Shown here: piece by piece, positions 37,401-44,910 of the stretch
Layout: each line of letters begins with the position of its first letter
How positions within the stretch are numbered: position 1 is the stretch's first letter
Assembly: GCA_947462335.1 (NCBI GenBank)
Contig: OX381718.1
Location: 35,866,976 to 35,930,975, forward strand
From: Harmothoe impar
Lineage: Eukaryota; Annelida; Polychaeta; Phyllodocida; Polynoidae
Reading direction: 5' to 3'
Length of the DNA stretch: 64,000 bases
Translations under genes and position numbers: made by a program
Notes under the pieces: model-generated
Told to the model about the DNA's origin: nothing
The model's input: the letters and a program-made list of their open reading frames with translations, nothing else
Databases searched by the model: none

Positions 37401-39682
37401 TTATTTCGTTAGGTTTCGTGTATGACTGTTTGAATCCCTCATTTTCTGAGAAATAACCTTTAGTGGAGGATTTAATGCTTAACGAGGTATAACCTAGAGG
37501 TATACACTTTTCCAGTTGACCCCCTCCATATATCATTGGGGCAATATTAAACAGACATTAAACATGGTACCATAAGGTTATACATTCATGCACTGATGCT
37601 GGCTGCAGAGGGTTCTTTGGTGACATGGGTCCTTTTTCAGGAGACTTTTCAACCTATACCAATATCATTTTAGACCCACGACCTGATGGTTTTAATCAAA
37701 ACGACTTTCGACCCCCCCTTTCCCCAGGTAACATAAGTATATTGGGCCATGATTGGGCCAATATACCACTAAAAATTGGGCCAATAATGGCATTTTGATA
37801 TTGGCCCACTGCTGGTTTGACCGCTGGCCCAGTAATGGCCGATGCTCGGAGAAAGGGGTATTGATTTCATGTTGGCCCAATGTCGGGCCAACATCACAAT
37901 GTTTTTACATTATTCCAAGGTAAGAAATTAAATATCGGACCAACCTTGTAATACATAATGTCGCCCCAACATATAATTTTCAATATAGGACCATTGCAAC
38001 AATCACTGATATTGAACAATACTATTTTCATGTATATAATTGAATGTGCAAGCATACTTAAGACATGACTGTCAAGTATCATCAGTTTAGAAAAAGCCAT
38101 TTCTGTCTTTTTAATCCATCTTGATCTCTATCCCAAAATGGTTAGAAATAATACAAACTGTATTACTATTATTTAGGACTTATCTAACTCCATTACCCAC
38201 ACATGAGGTGTCTTCAAGTTACATTTGACAAATTCCTACGGGTGTCATGCAGTAAATGGCACTTTTAGATATCAAATTTCATCCATGAACTTCCTCTGAC
38301 CTTTAAAACATGTAGAGCACACTGGGGATCATATTTATGACCCAATATGATGGCAAAGTAGGAGCCATCCTGTATGAAATTCTTCAGGCAACATTGAATC
38401 CCCCTGGTGTAGATCACATCCAATATTGGACAAGTGTAGTTAGAATTGATGTTGGTCCAACATCAGAAAAAATATTATGATGGCCCTGAAATGTCCCAAC
38501 ACTGGGGCAATACTGGATCAATATCAGCAATATCAAGCATGGACCAGCTCTGGGCCAGTGGTCAACCCAGCGATGGCCCATTATCAGAATTGCCAAGGGT
38601 GGGCCATCATTGTAATTTGTATGTTGAACCAATGTATGCATTACCTACAATGGGCCATGGTTGGTATAACGATTGTGATGGAGTCGATCATTGTCGACAT
38701 CGGCCCAATATACCCTTGCTACCTGGGTCAGCTATCTAGAGATGAATGAATGACATATTTAGACTACAACAAAAAACAGTTTTCAAAACTATTTTCAAAA
38801 TACTTCATTATTCTCAAAAAATGTCTTGTTTAAGGAAGGGTAGGATCTGGAAAGCCTACCCTCCATCTGATACCTAAATTAATACATTGTGTATTGATTT
38901 TACCTATCATGTATAGTCCGCCGAATAACAGAATTCTACCCAATTCCCCCGAAAAAGAAAATTCTGTTTTTTAAATGTTAGCATGTAGACCTATGTAAAC
39001 ATCGTGTATGCTGTCCTTGTAGACAATACTAAAAAAAGGTGCATTGACGTGGCAAAAAGAGACTTTGTGACCTGGGGCGACATTGTGAGCTCACGGGAGC
39101 CACTCTCGGTCCTCGCGCCCCCTTCTGTATGTATGGGATGTTTAACATGGGAGAGGGAGGGGGGAGAGAGCGATTAGGTTAAAGTGAGTGAGAGAGGGAG
39201 GGGGCAGTGCAATGACAGAGAGGTAAGAAGGAGTAAAGAGAGAGGTAGTTTTTATTGCCATTAGAAACAGTCATTAACCTCAGATAGTGTACCTTTAGAT
39301 AGTGTTTGAAATCGTGGATCCTAAACACTCACAATTGACTTAGTTAAGTAGTAGATAACCCACGAGCAACTGAGTGTATGTCAAAATAACTACGTCAGAC
39401 GCCACCAGTCAGTATACCATTGTTATTATTACGTAACTCAGTTACGAGGAGGTTATCTGACCTAACCTTCGGTTATGCGGTAGGTAATCCCTAGTTAATG
39501 ATAATAGATGGATCCTTTGGCCAACCCCTCCCCTATATACCATAACAATCAATTTGCCCTCCGACCTATCCGATGTCAGTCACATGTTTAGTAGCCACTT
39601 TACCTGACCCGTAGTCACTACTGGAGGACGTCCTCAGGATGTTCAGATAGAGCAGTAATATCCCAAAATGTGCTCCAACCAT
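19154..39682 (-). CDS. Type I membrane receptor with WSC-in-CTLD, second CTLD, TM and tyrosine tail (11 coding exons)
   Basis: Joined exons on the minus strand: 39682-39604, 35592-35326, 34583-34411, 32467-32293, 31835-31704, 26499-26275, 25085-24939, 20488-20450, 20185-20105, 19839-19767 and 19463-19154. They sum to 1,701 nt (566 residues plus stop), and every junction has an AG acceptor and GT donor with matching phase. Predicted order: signal peptide (about 1-20), CTLD first half (27-115), WSC (116-231), CTLD second half (232-275), second CTLD (276-399), stalk (400-439), transmembrane segment (440-463), cytoplasmic tail (464-566). CTLD and WSC modules are known extracellular ligand- or glycan-binding folds; the receptor role is inferred from architecture. 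Neither CTLD shows EPN/QPD or WND calcium-sugar motifs. A possible polyadenylation signal (AATAAA on the minus strand) lies near 18.79 kb. No transcript evidence was available. Confidence 0.8.
19767..19839 (-). CDS. Receptor gene 1, exon 10: transmembrane segment
   Basis: The 73-nt exon enters in phase 1 and leaves in phase 2 and encodes IGAGAGGAVVIVIVIILCVC followed by CCLR. This is a single Gly/Ala then Val/Ile membrane helix ending in a cysteine cluster that could be palmitoylated. The basic residues that begin the next exon give a cytoplasmic stop-transfer, so the C terminus is predicted inside the cell. Confidence 0.82.
20105..20185 (-). CDS. Receptor gene 1, exon 9: Gln-rich juxtamembrane stalk
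   Basis: The 81-nt phase 1-1 exon has acceptor ttctgtag and donor gtaag and encodes QSNEQMSTQVPDNQMQ, then VGGISQELLI. It is polar and lacks cysteines, as expected for a membrane-proximal stalk. Phase and position link it to the transmembrane exon. Confidence 0.68.
20450..20488 (-). CDS. Receptor gene 1, exon 8: Thr-rich stalk
   Basis: This 39-nt phase 1-1 exon encodes IHEEEGTTPTTT, a short acidic then threonine-rich linker that could be O-glycosylated. The acceptor is ttgcatag and the donor gtatag. It is assigned by position between CTLD 2 and the transmembrane exon and by phase; being so short, it is the least certain exon of the model. Confidence 0.6.
21742..22079. mobile_element. Second copy of the ggctgtgtctcacgacctt TIR element
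   Basis: It has the same inverted ends, tandem gaccgggtgcc units and interior (gtaaaaacgttatggcagtt) as the element nested at 9.03-9.35 kb. The two copies are highly similar. Confidence 0.82.
22187..24226. mobile_element. TIR element with ccagtggggtgtttcacaag ends
   Basis: The 20-bp ends ccagtggggtgtttcacaag and its complement are a perfect inverted repeat. Sub-terminal copies of ttgtgaaacacc occur on both sides. A different element is inserted in the middle. Confidence 0.75.
22647..24033. mobile_element. TIR element nested in 22.19-24.23 kb, cccagccag ends
   Basis: Ends start cccagccagcaatg and cccagtcagcattg (inverted), and many gggcccat/atgggccc blocks lie inside. The family resembles the 41.55-43.13 kb element. 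Confidence 0.6.
24939..25085 (-). CDS. Receptor gene 1, exon 7: second half of CTLD 2
   Basis: The 147-nt exon (phase 1-1) has acceptor cctacag and donor gtgagt. It encodes QLVFRYFNWGTAQPAQGPGQ, then DCFMMKANDNFKWYNIDC and LPFMCMV. This is a clear CTLD second half, completing the 26.3-kb exon through a phase-1 intron. The NW and the final cysteine pair are present, while EPN/QPD and WND are not, so calcium-dependent sugar binding is doubtful. Confidence 0.85.
25262..25899. mobile_element. TIR element made of 'tgtccaca' tandem units
   Basis: Perfect or near-perfect inverted ends gtgccccttatYgtccaca flank a run of degenerate units containing catcacaaagtgtccacaaa and tttgtccacag. It lies in intron 6 of receptor gene 1, and its units read as open frames by chance. 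Confidence 0.65.
26275..26499 (-). CDS. Receptor gene 1, exon 6: first half of CTLD 2
   Basis: The 225-nt exon (phase 1-1) encodes YDCKTLRGYHW, ACITIEMEPRSFYEAQAVC, AYLLKV, YYIALTDEEW and FSY, a typical CTLD first half. The donor is gtgagt. Two acceptor AGs nine bases apart (exon start 26499 or 26508) both preserve the frame; the inner one, atttcag, looks stronger. The DIRS-like element lies in the intron just upstream. Confidence 0.84.
26763..26904 (-). repeat. 3' terminal direct repeat of the DIRS-like element
   Basis: The 142 bp match 31346-31487 with one difference (C against T within ggggcgNcccc). It lies about 130 bp beyond the recombinase stop codon. I did not find the extra B-type repeats of a full split-direct-repeat arrangement. 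Confidence 0.88.
27035..27949 (-). CDS. Tyrosine recombinase of the DIRS-like element
   Basis: About 300 residues. The N-terminal SAM-like domain (RRAYKSRWNRF, TYSTIKNYVSSVW) is followed by the catalytic domain with RCLLRAG (first Arg region), THSLRRGAATY (HxxR) and DWRSLAVLYYISDN (tyrosine). This enzyme integrates the cDNA in place of a DDE integrase. The frame overlaps the end of RNase H by 53 nt and remains open upstream of the first listed codon, so the exact start (or a frameshift from RT) is undecided. Catalytic residues appear intact. Confidence 0.85.
   Translation of the reverse strand: MSDLIHDWEVLRENAAADNSRRAYKSRWNRFRTFCEDHYLCPLPATVTTMCLYVTHLAKTLTYSTIKNYVSSVWLLHDIQGVPHIDPNCYLMKETLAGAKRSLGCQVRQVDPLSPEDLLLIYRTLDLSVGSDLMLWCAITLCYRCLLRAGHVTASPHTLRVKDLLFRGQNMDVFITSSKTIQFKERVLLIPVLNSGNSPLCPVGHIKSYLNSTVLSKDDPLFPYSYRAFCTELQSKCKRAGLTGDYDTHSLRRGAATYLASFLPLNEVKRYGDWRSLAVLYYISDNYKCRRIKDALVSDHWGSW
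27897..29177 (-). CDS. Reverse transcriptase-RNase H of the DIRS-like element
   Basis: The frame begins inside the RT domain: YKSLDDVVELI, VTDIDSAYRSV (motif A), FGLACAPYLF (motif B), VNYLDDFLV (catalytic YLDD, motif C) and VKYLGIIV. RNase H follows: FEVFTDASSKVGFGAHW, NEKELWPVL, VTTDNTQVLG, VNNVVADSLSR. Upstream, SINNF is in the same frame, but a stop codon then breaks it. The adjoining 29120-30025 open frame is in another register, so the RT N terminus seems damaged or requires frameshifting. Confidence 0.83.
   Translation of the reverse strand: MGETCEKFHYKSLDDVVELITIDSACAVTDIDSAYRSVTVLPSHRKFQGFCWDLGQGNRYFEDLRLCFGLACAPYLFTLLSDFVVKVGSLGPFVSCVNYLDDFLVTDSTIQGCQQAQDELGATLEGLGFKVSQKKLVPPATTVKYLGIIVNTVDMTLSIGQDKLDRVSKEVAELQSVTKCKRKRLEQLAGLLAHCATVVKGGRTYTRRIYDLLKCTEGQVEVVLDELVKLDLSWWAHFMVYFNGKARVLNGESPSFEVFTDASSKVGFGAHWAHGYTWGLWDGLGHRCDHEYHPPQEAYDDHINEKELWPVLVSLSKWGGNWRNSTVQVTTDNTQVLGVLRTGKSSNATAMAWARELFWSCCFYNINIRCNWIPRVNNVVADSLSRLNNPDCVTICSATLPDFTECCCRIVRSDPRLGSPEGERGR
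29120..30025 (-). CDS. Open frame between gag-like ORF and RT, unrecognised
   Basis: A 301-codon Cys/Val-rich frame occupies the place where a linker or protease-like region and the RT N terminus should be. I recognise no motif. It overlaps the RT frame by 58 nt. It may be the natural link domain or a by-product of a frameshifted copy. Confidence 0.4.
   Translation of the reverse strand: MFVTPVTACDSFVDFDGGRHVLRGPRRDSEFCVLNNEKCVENCRNSPVSSNGTQCDGDNVAREPADIIFQEVCNYGISGGNCTGNIEVVGIASSRVDEPRGSGSVVHSQINCDENVEVYPGALYNGWCEENFVAKQAGDNIDREDLARMGSDNVWATKCNKLGVAPIRLLENQDGGARVEISCVHDSLWESLPEFVSITTEFTVLNKCVDSYNCTRPVAAVEVVPGGWLPVWQACISGTCHCMYIVEGVECQLRPCRFAAKVLDFKGRVCTNDMKVVKVSIISWGKLVRNFTISLLMMLLS
30128..31288 (-). 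CDS. Gag-like ORF1 of the DIRS-like element
   Basis: The likely start is ATG at 31288 (MPKFCEGC), giving 386 residues. There is an N-terminal zinc-ribbon-like CEGC...CPYC, a charged region, a helical stretch (LHELEDLSAVLEEFNKLSLD), a Pro/Glu-rich linker, and a C-terminal cysteine-histidine cluster (GICFDHAQDHRCDGCRYRHS, then CTCGSNDQGMLNCP). That cluster resembles the nucleic-acid-binding end of DIRS Gag proteins. It is expected to package element RNA. Confidence 0.75.
   Translation of the reverse strand: MPKFCEGCKEEFDGRRSDCPYCKDDREYRELRERRKSELDDRGKEEEKETPPAATGGAPGSSGGASGGSKPKTTKGTTKTDLDQSLHELEDLSAVLEEFNKLSLDLNARMSKMEGMMVQMMARMPEKQDGAHPGRQPFNFRTPHPGAQPEVPPRVPDPEEEEGIDPAIIDGAEIDAGIDNLGGRSMQSLSKFDLRRFLPVAERRRPLQVDNPKKLIYLLTRLMEDLSMRGFYITGLLQHISYISWMASTGIYATEALVEYDYEMRDRAKEFGCKAFVGGDTHLSNMYLGTSGTKAHRYQSSKGPNPRGGRSQGYNQGSGSGRRQPLTGWRRIASERGICFDHAQDHRCDGCRYRHSCTCGSNDQGMLNCPNYRRGGDRNGDQGGSA
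31346..31487 (-). repeat. 5' terminal direct repeat of the DIRS-like element
   Basis: The 142-bp copy lies just upstream (minus strand) of the gag-like ORF and is adjoined on its outer side by a short (AT)n run. It probably contains the promoter. Confidence 0.88.
31704..31835 (-). CDS. Receptor gene 1, exon 5: second half of CTLD 1
   Basis: The 132-nt exon (phase 1-1) has acceptor tggcag and donor gtaagt. It encodes EQYQTFAPTSVR, HCIVMNNDYNFRW, then NCHDPQRFICHY, which has the spacing of the last two CTLD cysteines (CIVM, NC, RFIC). The calcium-binding WND triplet is absent. The exon joins in phase to the end of the WSC domain, and would join equally well directly to exon 2 if the WSC exons were skipped. 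Confidence 0.85.
32293..32467 (-). CDS. Receptor gene 1, exon 4: second half of WSC domain
   Basis: The 175-nt exon is phase 0 in and phase 1 out, with acceptor atttcag and consensus donor gtaagt. It encodes MVCRCGADW, SGSCDGVCPG and KYCGGDGHQLIYY. This is the CxCG ... C ... CPG ... CGG pattern of the second half of WSC domains and brings the total to eight cysteines. Exons 3 and 4 together form a phase 1-1 cassette. Confidence 0.85.
32480..34400. other. Intron 3 of receptor gene 1
   Basis: No further receptor exon was found. It includes a minus-strand open frame at 33.33-33.63 kb without family resemblance and the RT-like fragment at 33.68 kb. Confidence 0.4.
33677..33940 (+). pseudogene. 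Possible fragment of a LINE reverse transcriptase C terminus
   Basis: The frame contains NYLDKYLTFGPHCTEMIYKQ, MVLPCLEYCAII and IRKCQKIGNDCLEFCNN. This resembles the region after the RT palm in non-LTR elements, where a 'lvLPvLeYc' motif is followed by an 'iqkrc' helix. It is short, isolated and truncated on both sides. Confidence 0.4.
34411..34583 (-). CDS. Receptor gene 1, exon 3: first half of WSC domain
   Basis: The 173-nt exon enters in phase 1 and leaves in phase 0. It encodes VLAYQGCW, then PSDCLAMCKERA and FYVLGIQK, the usual beginning of a WSC domain with its first three cysteines. The acceptor is ctcttag; the donor gtgatt is weak, but the paralog at 8.2 kb has gtaact at the same place. 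The remaining five cysteines are supplied by the next exon. Confidence 0.83.
35023..35145. mobile_element. Short MITE with taccgtaaaacc ends
   Basis: Inverted ends taccgtaaaaccttgcg and cgaggttttatggta enclose repeated cgtataag/cgtaNtagc motifs. A related end occurs at 21.17 kb. It lies in intron 2 of receptor gene 1. Confidence 0.65.
35326..35592 (-). CDS. Receptor gene 1, exon 2: first half of CTLD 1
   Basis: This is an 89-codon phase 1-1 exon. It shows the first half of a C-type lectin-like fold: RMCNGDYE, RCFVSV, LDWHAAEDYC, YLAAVEDP, then STWINGC in the place of the usual WIGL motif, ending in WFWQK. The acceptor is tgtccag and the donor gtatg. The paralogous exon at 14.6 kb is clearly homologous but lacks a short insert (TSTPAGIG). 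The matching second half is not the next exon: two WSC exons come first. Confidence 0.85.
35671..36150. mobile_element. MITE with taccgtatttNcccgtgtat ends and 'ggcttatacacggg' repeats
   Basis: The 480-bp element begins taccgtatttccccgtgtat and ends with the complement (cacgggcaaatacggta). At least eight tandem or dispersed units ggcttatacNcgggNc lie near the ends. It occupies intron 1 of receptor gene 1. Confidence 0.8.
36320..37322. mobile_element. TIR element with purine-rich and ttgacag minisatellites
   Basis: Inverted ends contain ggaagccgaNgagggcca near 36330-36346 and 37295-37312. The interior holds ggcatggcaggg repeats (36600-36740), a GAGTGA/GGGAGGGA purine tract (36740-36880) and four copies of a unit of about 58 bp with acttgacagtttgacagNtg (37035-37230). 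Confidence 0.6.
37723..38727. mobile_element. TIR element with cccaggtaNca...tatattgggcc ends
   Basis: The ends are inverted copies of cccaggtaRcaWRRgtatat followed by tgggcc. Sub-terminal blocks repeat ttgggccaa and ttggcccaa. About 1.0 kb, without a coding frame. Confidence 0.65.
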
Positions 39683-41540
39683 TGCGTCGTAAGTCACCCA
39701 GTCCTCAACAGATATAAGTTCCAGATGTAATGTTTGTGTTGAGGATGAGATGTGTTACTACCCCCGTGTATTGGTCACGATACGACATGTATATGCTGTA
39801 TATAGTGCCTGTCTGCTATATATTATCCTATATTCGGCATGTATACCCTTCCACCCCCTCCCCTCTGTGACGTACCTACACCCCCCCCCCTCACCTTCAC
39901 ACATCTTGGTCATGTCCCTTTCAGCCTTGGAGGTGACTCAGGTATATATTATGGGAATCATTTGGATAATAACGCACGTATCTATAATACGACGTTATAT
40001 ACTACTTGGCAAATAAGGCTTTATTTATTCACACAAGACCACAGTAGTAAAGCGTTAGCTCCTGTGTATACTATGAACTCTAGTATGGAAATAACCAACT
40101 CCAGCTCTGAAGTCCATTCCTACCCGAAAACGCATTCATGTGTAAACAAAATAAGATAATGGCCTTCTTCTTCTTGGTAACGCGAATACTATGAAGCCAA
40201 CCCAGTTTTCGCAGCTTTCACCTGACTACTGGTTGCTGTCTACTTTTTTTTTCTAATCTATTCTTGCTGTAATGACCTCCCACTGGTCACGGTCTGCCAG
40301 GCAGCGTGAGAGTCGGGGAGAGAGGACAGGAGGGGAAGCCAATGGACATGGGGGGGGGGAGGGGGGTGAAAGGATCGACGGGAGTGTTTGTTTATGTAAT
40401 ACCCAAGCAGTCCTGGGATTCACGATAAATACGATTTGAAAATCTTATATTCAATAAGTTATTCGTTTGAATAGGCCTGCTTTGAAAATTAACTGCCAGA
40501 AAAATCGTATCATAACGATATTCTTAAGAGTGAAAAATATCCATTTGTTTATTCCGTGACCAAATAATTCTTAAAGCCTCGACTAAATCCGGGTTGAACA
40601 TCAAGACTGCAGATGCATGGACAGGGCGGGACAATAATTATAGGATAGTGAAGGGACATAACAGAATGGGATACGTCAAGGAAAGGCAAAGGGAAGGGAT
40701 AGCAGGGGCATTTTGAGGTACAGTCTGCAGGAAGAATAACCCGTTAACACATGAGCTACACGACACGTTGTATAAGACGTTGTATAACAGAAGGCGGATG
40801 TAGCGGGGGGGGGAGAGACTGTCACAAGTCACGGTCTGTGTCTGGCTGCTGGATGGGGAGGTCGGGACACATGTCAAAGGGAATTAGACTAGAACCACGG
40901 GGGGGGGGGGGGGCTCTCTGATTTGGATATTTTGGTGTAGGAGGGGAGGCTAGATTTACGAAGATTTAACAAGAAGTGTTTTCTTCAAGGGTATCCTCTA
41001 AAAAGGTCTAGGTTTTGGGGTGGTATGATTGACATAATTCCAGTCACCTTCCCATGTCAAAATATAATCCTGTGCCTCCCCCCTTCCATCCCGCTTGGGC
41101 TAGAACCAACTTCTTGATGTAGACTTATGAAGTGGGCAATGACCAGGACCGCATGTCCCAGGTGCCGTCTCCCACAGTTATGTCCCAGAGTCATGTCCCA
41201 GAGGCATGTCCCAGAGGCATGTCCACCCTCTCATCACATCGCCTCGCCATTGACTAACATCTAGACCTTCTTGGCTGTTGCTCTCCTTTTAGTCATGCAC
41301 AGTCGATAAATAATCAATTTGTTTTATTGCATTCTTCTCAGTTGACTGCTGAAATGTTCCCTTAAACATCCTAAGTATTCTTATTCCTGATGACATAGCG
41401 ACTGCTACCAGTTACTTGCTACCAATAAAACATGTTTGCAATATTACTAACAAGAACAAAGGTTATATCATAGTTTTCGCCAATACATATATAGTTCTTA
41501 AAGGTTACAGTTATAGTTCTTAAAAGTTTGTTGGAGGGGA
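38760..41540. other. Intron 1 end, exon 1 flank and upstream region of receptor gene 1
   Basis: Apart from exon 1 (39604-39682) I see no gene. Long C or G runs (39.88, 40.35, 40.81 and 40.90 kb) and a triple tcccagaggcatg repeat (about 41.18 kb) are present. The gene 1 promoter should lie just above 39,690. Confidence 0.4.
39604..39682 (-). CDS. Receptor gene 1, exon 1: start codon and signal peptide
   Basis: Seventy-nine coding bases start with ATG at 39682-39680 and encode a hydrophobic leader with the core GILLLYLNIL, then a serine run and DYGS. The donor is CAG|gtaaa and the exon ends in phase 1, matching the phase-1 acceptor of the 35.3-kb exon. The same leader, with NILR and DYGS conserved, is found at 17.9 kb at the start of the paralog, which strongly supports the start and boundary. 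Confidence 0.82.
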
Positions 41541-41550
41541 GGGGGGTATA

Positions 41551-43129
41551 CCCAGCCAACACACCCTAGTGGGCCCTAGGTGGGTCACAGATGGGCTGCC
41601 TTTATATGGGGCCCATATGGGCTGCCCATCTGGGGCCCGCTTCGTTTTGACCGGGGCTATCAGGTGAGGCCCAGAAGGGCTTGCCCAGGTTTGAAGTGGG
41701 CTGGCCCTGTTCAGATCTAAGTGGGACCCAGGTGGGCTCCTTTTGTTGGGTAACACGTAATTCGGGGGTGGGAGCTGGGGGTACAGACACAACATTTTTT
41801 TATCCATGAGCAAAAGGTACTCTAGGATTGTTACAAAGAAACTGTGACAACAGTCTCAATATGTATAATTCTAATTACCACAACATGGGTGTTTATACTA
41901 TTCGTACTAGTGCCCAGGGTCTCAAAAAAGGAAATTATATATTTGTTATCCTTAATATGCCAAAGGCTTCAATTTTGATTGTGCAATTAATGAGATAGTT
42001 GGATATCTTTATAAATCGAACACAATTATGTATGTTTTTAGTTGAAAGCTTCCACTCTCCATGTCTCTCTATCAAACCAAGGTGCCACGTGGTGGGCAAG
42101 CTTTTAACGTGAGGTTCACCGTAAATGAAAAAACATTGTTTCACTGTACTAGTTTACGGATGTTCAATGTAAAAGTAGTGAGTTTTACAGTGTCTCACCG
42201 TAAATCACAATTATGGTAATACACCGTCAAATTTAGCATTGATTCTCCGTAATTTGAACGGAAAATGTTTACAGTGTATGCAAACTTGTGTGGACAATTT
42301 CATATAATATGAATGTACTGTGAAAACTGCTTCATTTCAATGGTTTTAAAGCAATTGTGAATTTATCGCTCATTGTAATGAAGACAAGAAAATGTCTATA
42401 GGATATAAAATCCCATGTACTCTCAATGATGACATCTAGTGGTAAGCTCAGGAACAAAACTTGCCCATTTAGCCCAAGGCTAGCCCAGGTGAATCCCACT
42501 CTTTTGGGGAAACGTGATCATGAAAGTTGGGTTGGTAGAATTAGCCCAGAAAGTGAAGTTGGTGGGCTTGCCCACATGGGGCCCACCTGGCAGCCCAGAC
42601 CAAGCCCATGGAAAACCCATGCAGACCTTAGCCCACTTAGCCCAGCTCTAGCCCAGGTGAAACCCAGGTAGACAACATAGCATGAGAAAAATAATTTGAA
42701 CTTGCATTTTTTAGAAAAAAGGGACACGTGAGGATAAATCTAAGTATCTGCAATGCAAGAAATTCATAAAAAAAAAAAAGTTCAGTACATGGCCTCATCC
42801 CACCTGGGTCCTATCTGGCTGCCCATGCTGAGCCCATGGGAAACTCAGGGACGTCTTTGCCAAGTTTGCCTGTTTCCAACCCAGATGAAACCCACTTTTA
42901 CAAAAATGCATATAACGTCAATTTAAAATGTAAATTAATTGAATATTTTCAGAAATGAGTATGAATTGAAGGATTTGCAGTGTAAACATGACATGTTGAT
43001 ATTCTGGGCTGAGCCCACATGGGTCCCATCTGGAAGCCCTGACAATTACCAGTAAATACCCAGATATGGGCTAGCCCATGGTGCCCGGAGACACGCCCAT
43101 ATGGGGCCCATTTGGGTGTGTTGGCTGGG
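41551..43129. mobile_element. TIR element with CCCAGCCAACACACCC ends
   Basis: Inverted ends cccagccaacacaccc are flanked by TA on both sides. Many gggcccat-type sub-repeats adjoin the ends. It is itself interrupted by a copy of the cactgtaaaa element (about 41.86-42.28 kb). Confidence 0.75.
41860..42277. mobile_element. Uninterrupted partial copy of the cactgtaaa TIR element
   Basis: From acagtctcaatatgtataat through gagatagttggatatc to gtttacagtgta it matches the sequence on either side of the LINE at 44.6-47.8 kb. It shows the empty target site of that LINE. The left end of the element is missing in this copy. Confidence 0.75.
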
Positions 43130-44180
43130 TAGGGGGTAGGTGGAAGGAAAAGATGCAGTATAGAGGCTGTAATGTGGAGCATGGAGAGAAAAGTCCATGA
43201 CTTCAGACCGCAGAGGGTTGTCGCAAGCATGCTGGGAGGAAGAACTTCAAGACGACCCATTACACGTGAGGCTGGCCACACGAAGCGGGGCGGGAGGCGG
43301 ATGTAGGTGCATGCCGCCGCGCTAATCTTGGCTCTATGATAAATTTATCCTTAAAAGTAATCCTTAAAATTTGAATTTAAAATTCTAACCGTAGTACAAC
43401 CGATGAGTGAGGCTCAAAATAAAATTTCCAAAAATGAGTCATGATGGTACATGATGCTCACAAACGGTTACTGTACTTTATTTGCTATAAACTGTGCTTA
43501 GATATTCAGGTCAAGATGTGCATTTTGAAGGGATTGCATTAAGTTGCACCATTAACCTATTATATATTGTAACAGTCTATGGACGCATTTTAAAGAGGAT
43601 ATACACCTTTTTGGGGGATGTACTGATTTGAAGTGCTACAAATGCCATGACAAGCTGGTTGTTGGGTGGGTGAGAGTAGAAAGTCGTGTTAGCAGGGGGC
43701 AGGAGTGGGGGTTTATGTATGTGGATATGATCTAGACCAGAACCACCATGACCTACAGATGTAGATAGGACAATAACTGGGACATTGTGTAGACCAAATA
43801 ACCTTCTGGCTGAAAACGCCCAGATAATATGATCATAATTCCAATTTAAATGCTAAACAAATGTCTTCAAAAGTTGAATACGTGTGATACATTTGTGGTT
43901 TGTAGTGTTTTGGTATGATAGTGTTTAAAATAAAGTGTGTTTTTTCCATAAAAACCGCGACCGCCCTATTCGAGGCTAGAATACCGATATGGCCTCCCCT
44001 CCAACTGTTGCTGGACAGGTAACAAAAGTAAGGCATGTTAGTGCTGAGTCAAGTGCTGAATATCTGAATACCCCCATTTGGAGATCCTGAGCGGAATGTT
44101 TCTTAAATCATTAGAGGATAATTGTCTCTGTAATTGCTAGAATTAGTAAATTCACATTTATCCCTTCAATTATAAAATAC
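43130..44180. other. No recognised feature
   Basis: AT-rich sequence between two TIR elements. I see no coding region, RNA gene or repeat structure. Confidence 0.3.
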
Positions 44181-44910
44181 CTTACACTGTAAAAAGTATC
44201 CCTTAAAAATTACGGTGAATCACTGGCATCAGTGAAGGCCAGCCTTTTCTCTTTTTATTTACAGTCACCATATTTTGCTTTCCCCGTAAATTTTACAGGC
44301 CTTTACTGCTGTATTTTTACGGTGATTTATCATTATTATACGATGATTCTCTGCTATTCAATGATGATTATACGTATGATTATAATTGTTTCCGGATTCA
44401 TTGATGTATATTTTATGATATCAGATTAATGCCAGGCCTGTATATATGTATATTAGGCATGAGAGCATAACAGTCTCAATATGTATAATTCTAATTACTA
44501 CAACATGGGTGTTTATACCATCCTTTTTAGTGCCTATGGTCTCAAAAATGGATTTTCTTTTTTTAATCTTTGATATGCCAAGGGCTTCAATTTTGATTGT
44601 GTAATTAATGAGATAGTTTTTTTTTAAACAAATTCGAACTTTTATTGGTCTCATATTCAGGTACAATTTTCAATGATTATGTAAGTCTTCTATACGATGC
44701 GACCAAATAAAGAACATGGACAGCCCATCTGCTAGCAGTTATTATAGGCTGTCCATATGATAAAGATGCAACTATACATAATATATATGATTATAACAGG
44801 TATTTTCATAGAAAACTTGCCGCGGCATCACATATCAATATTAAGTACATTTATACAAAACCCTTTATGAAATTACCCATTATATCGCGAGTAATTAATT
44901 TGTTAATTAA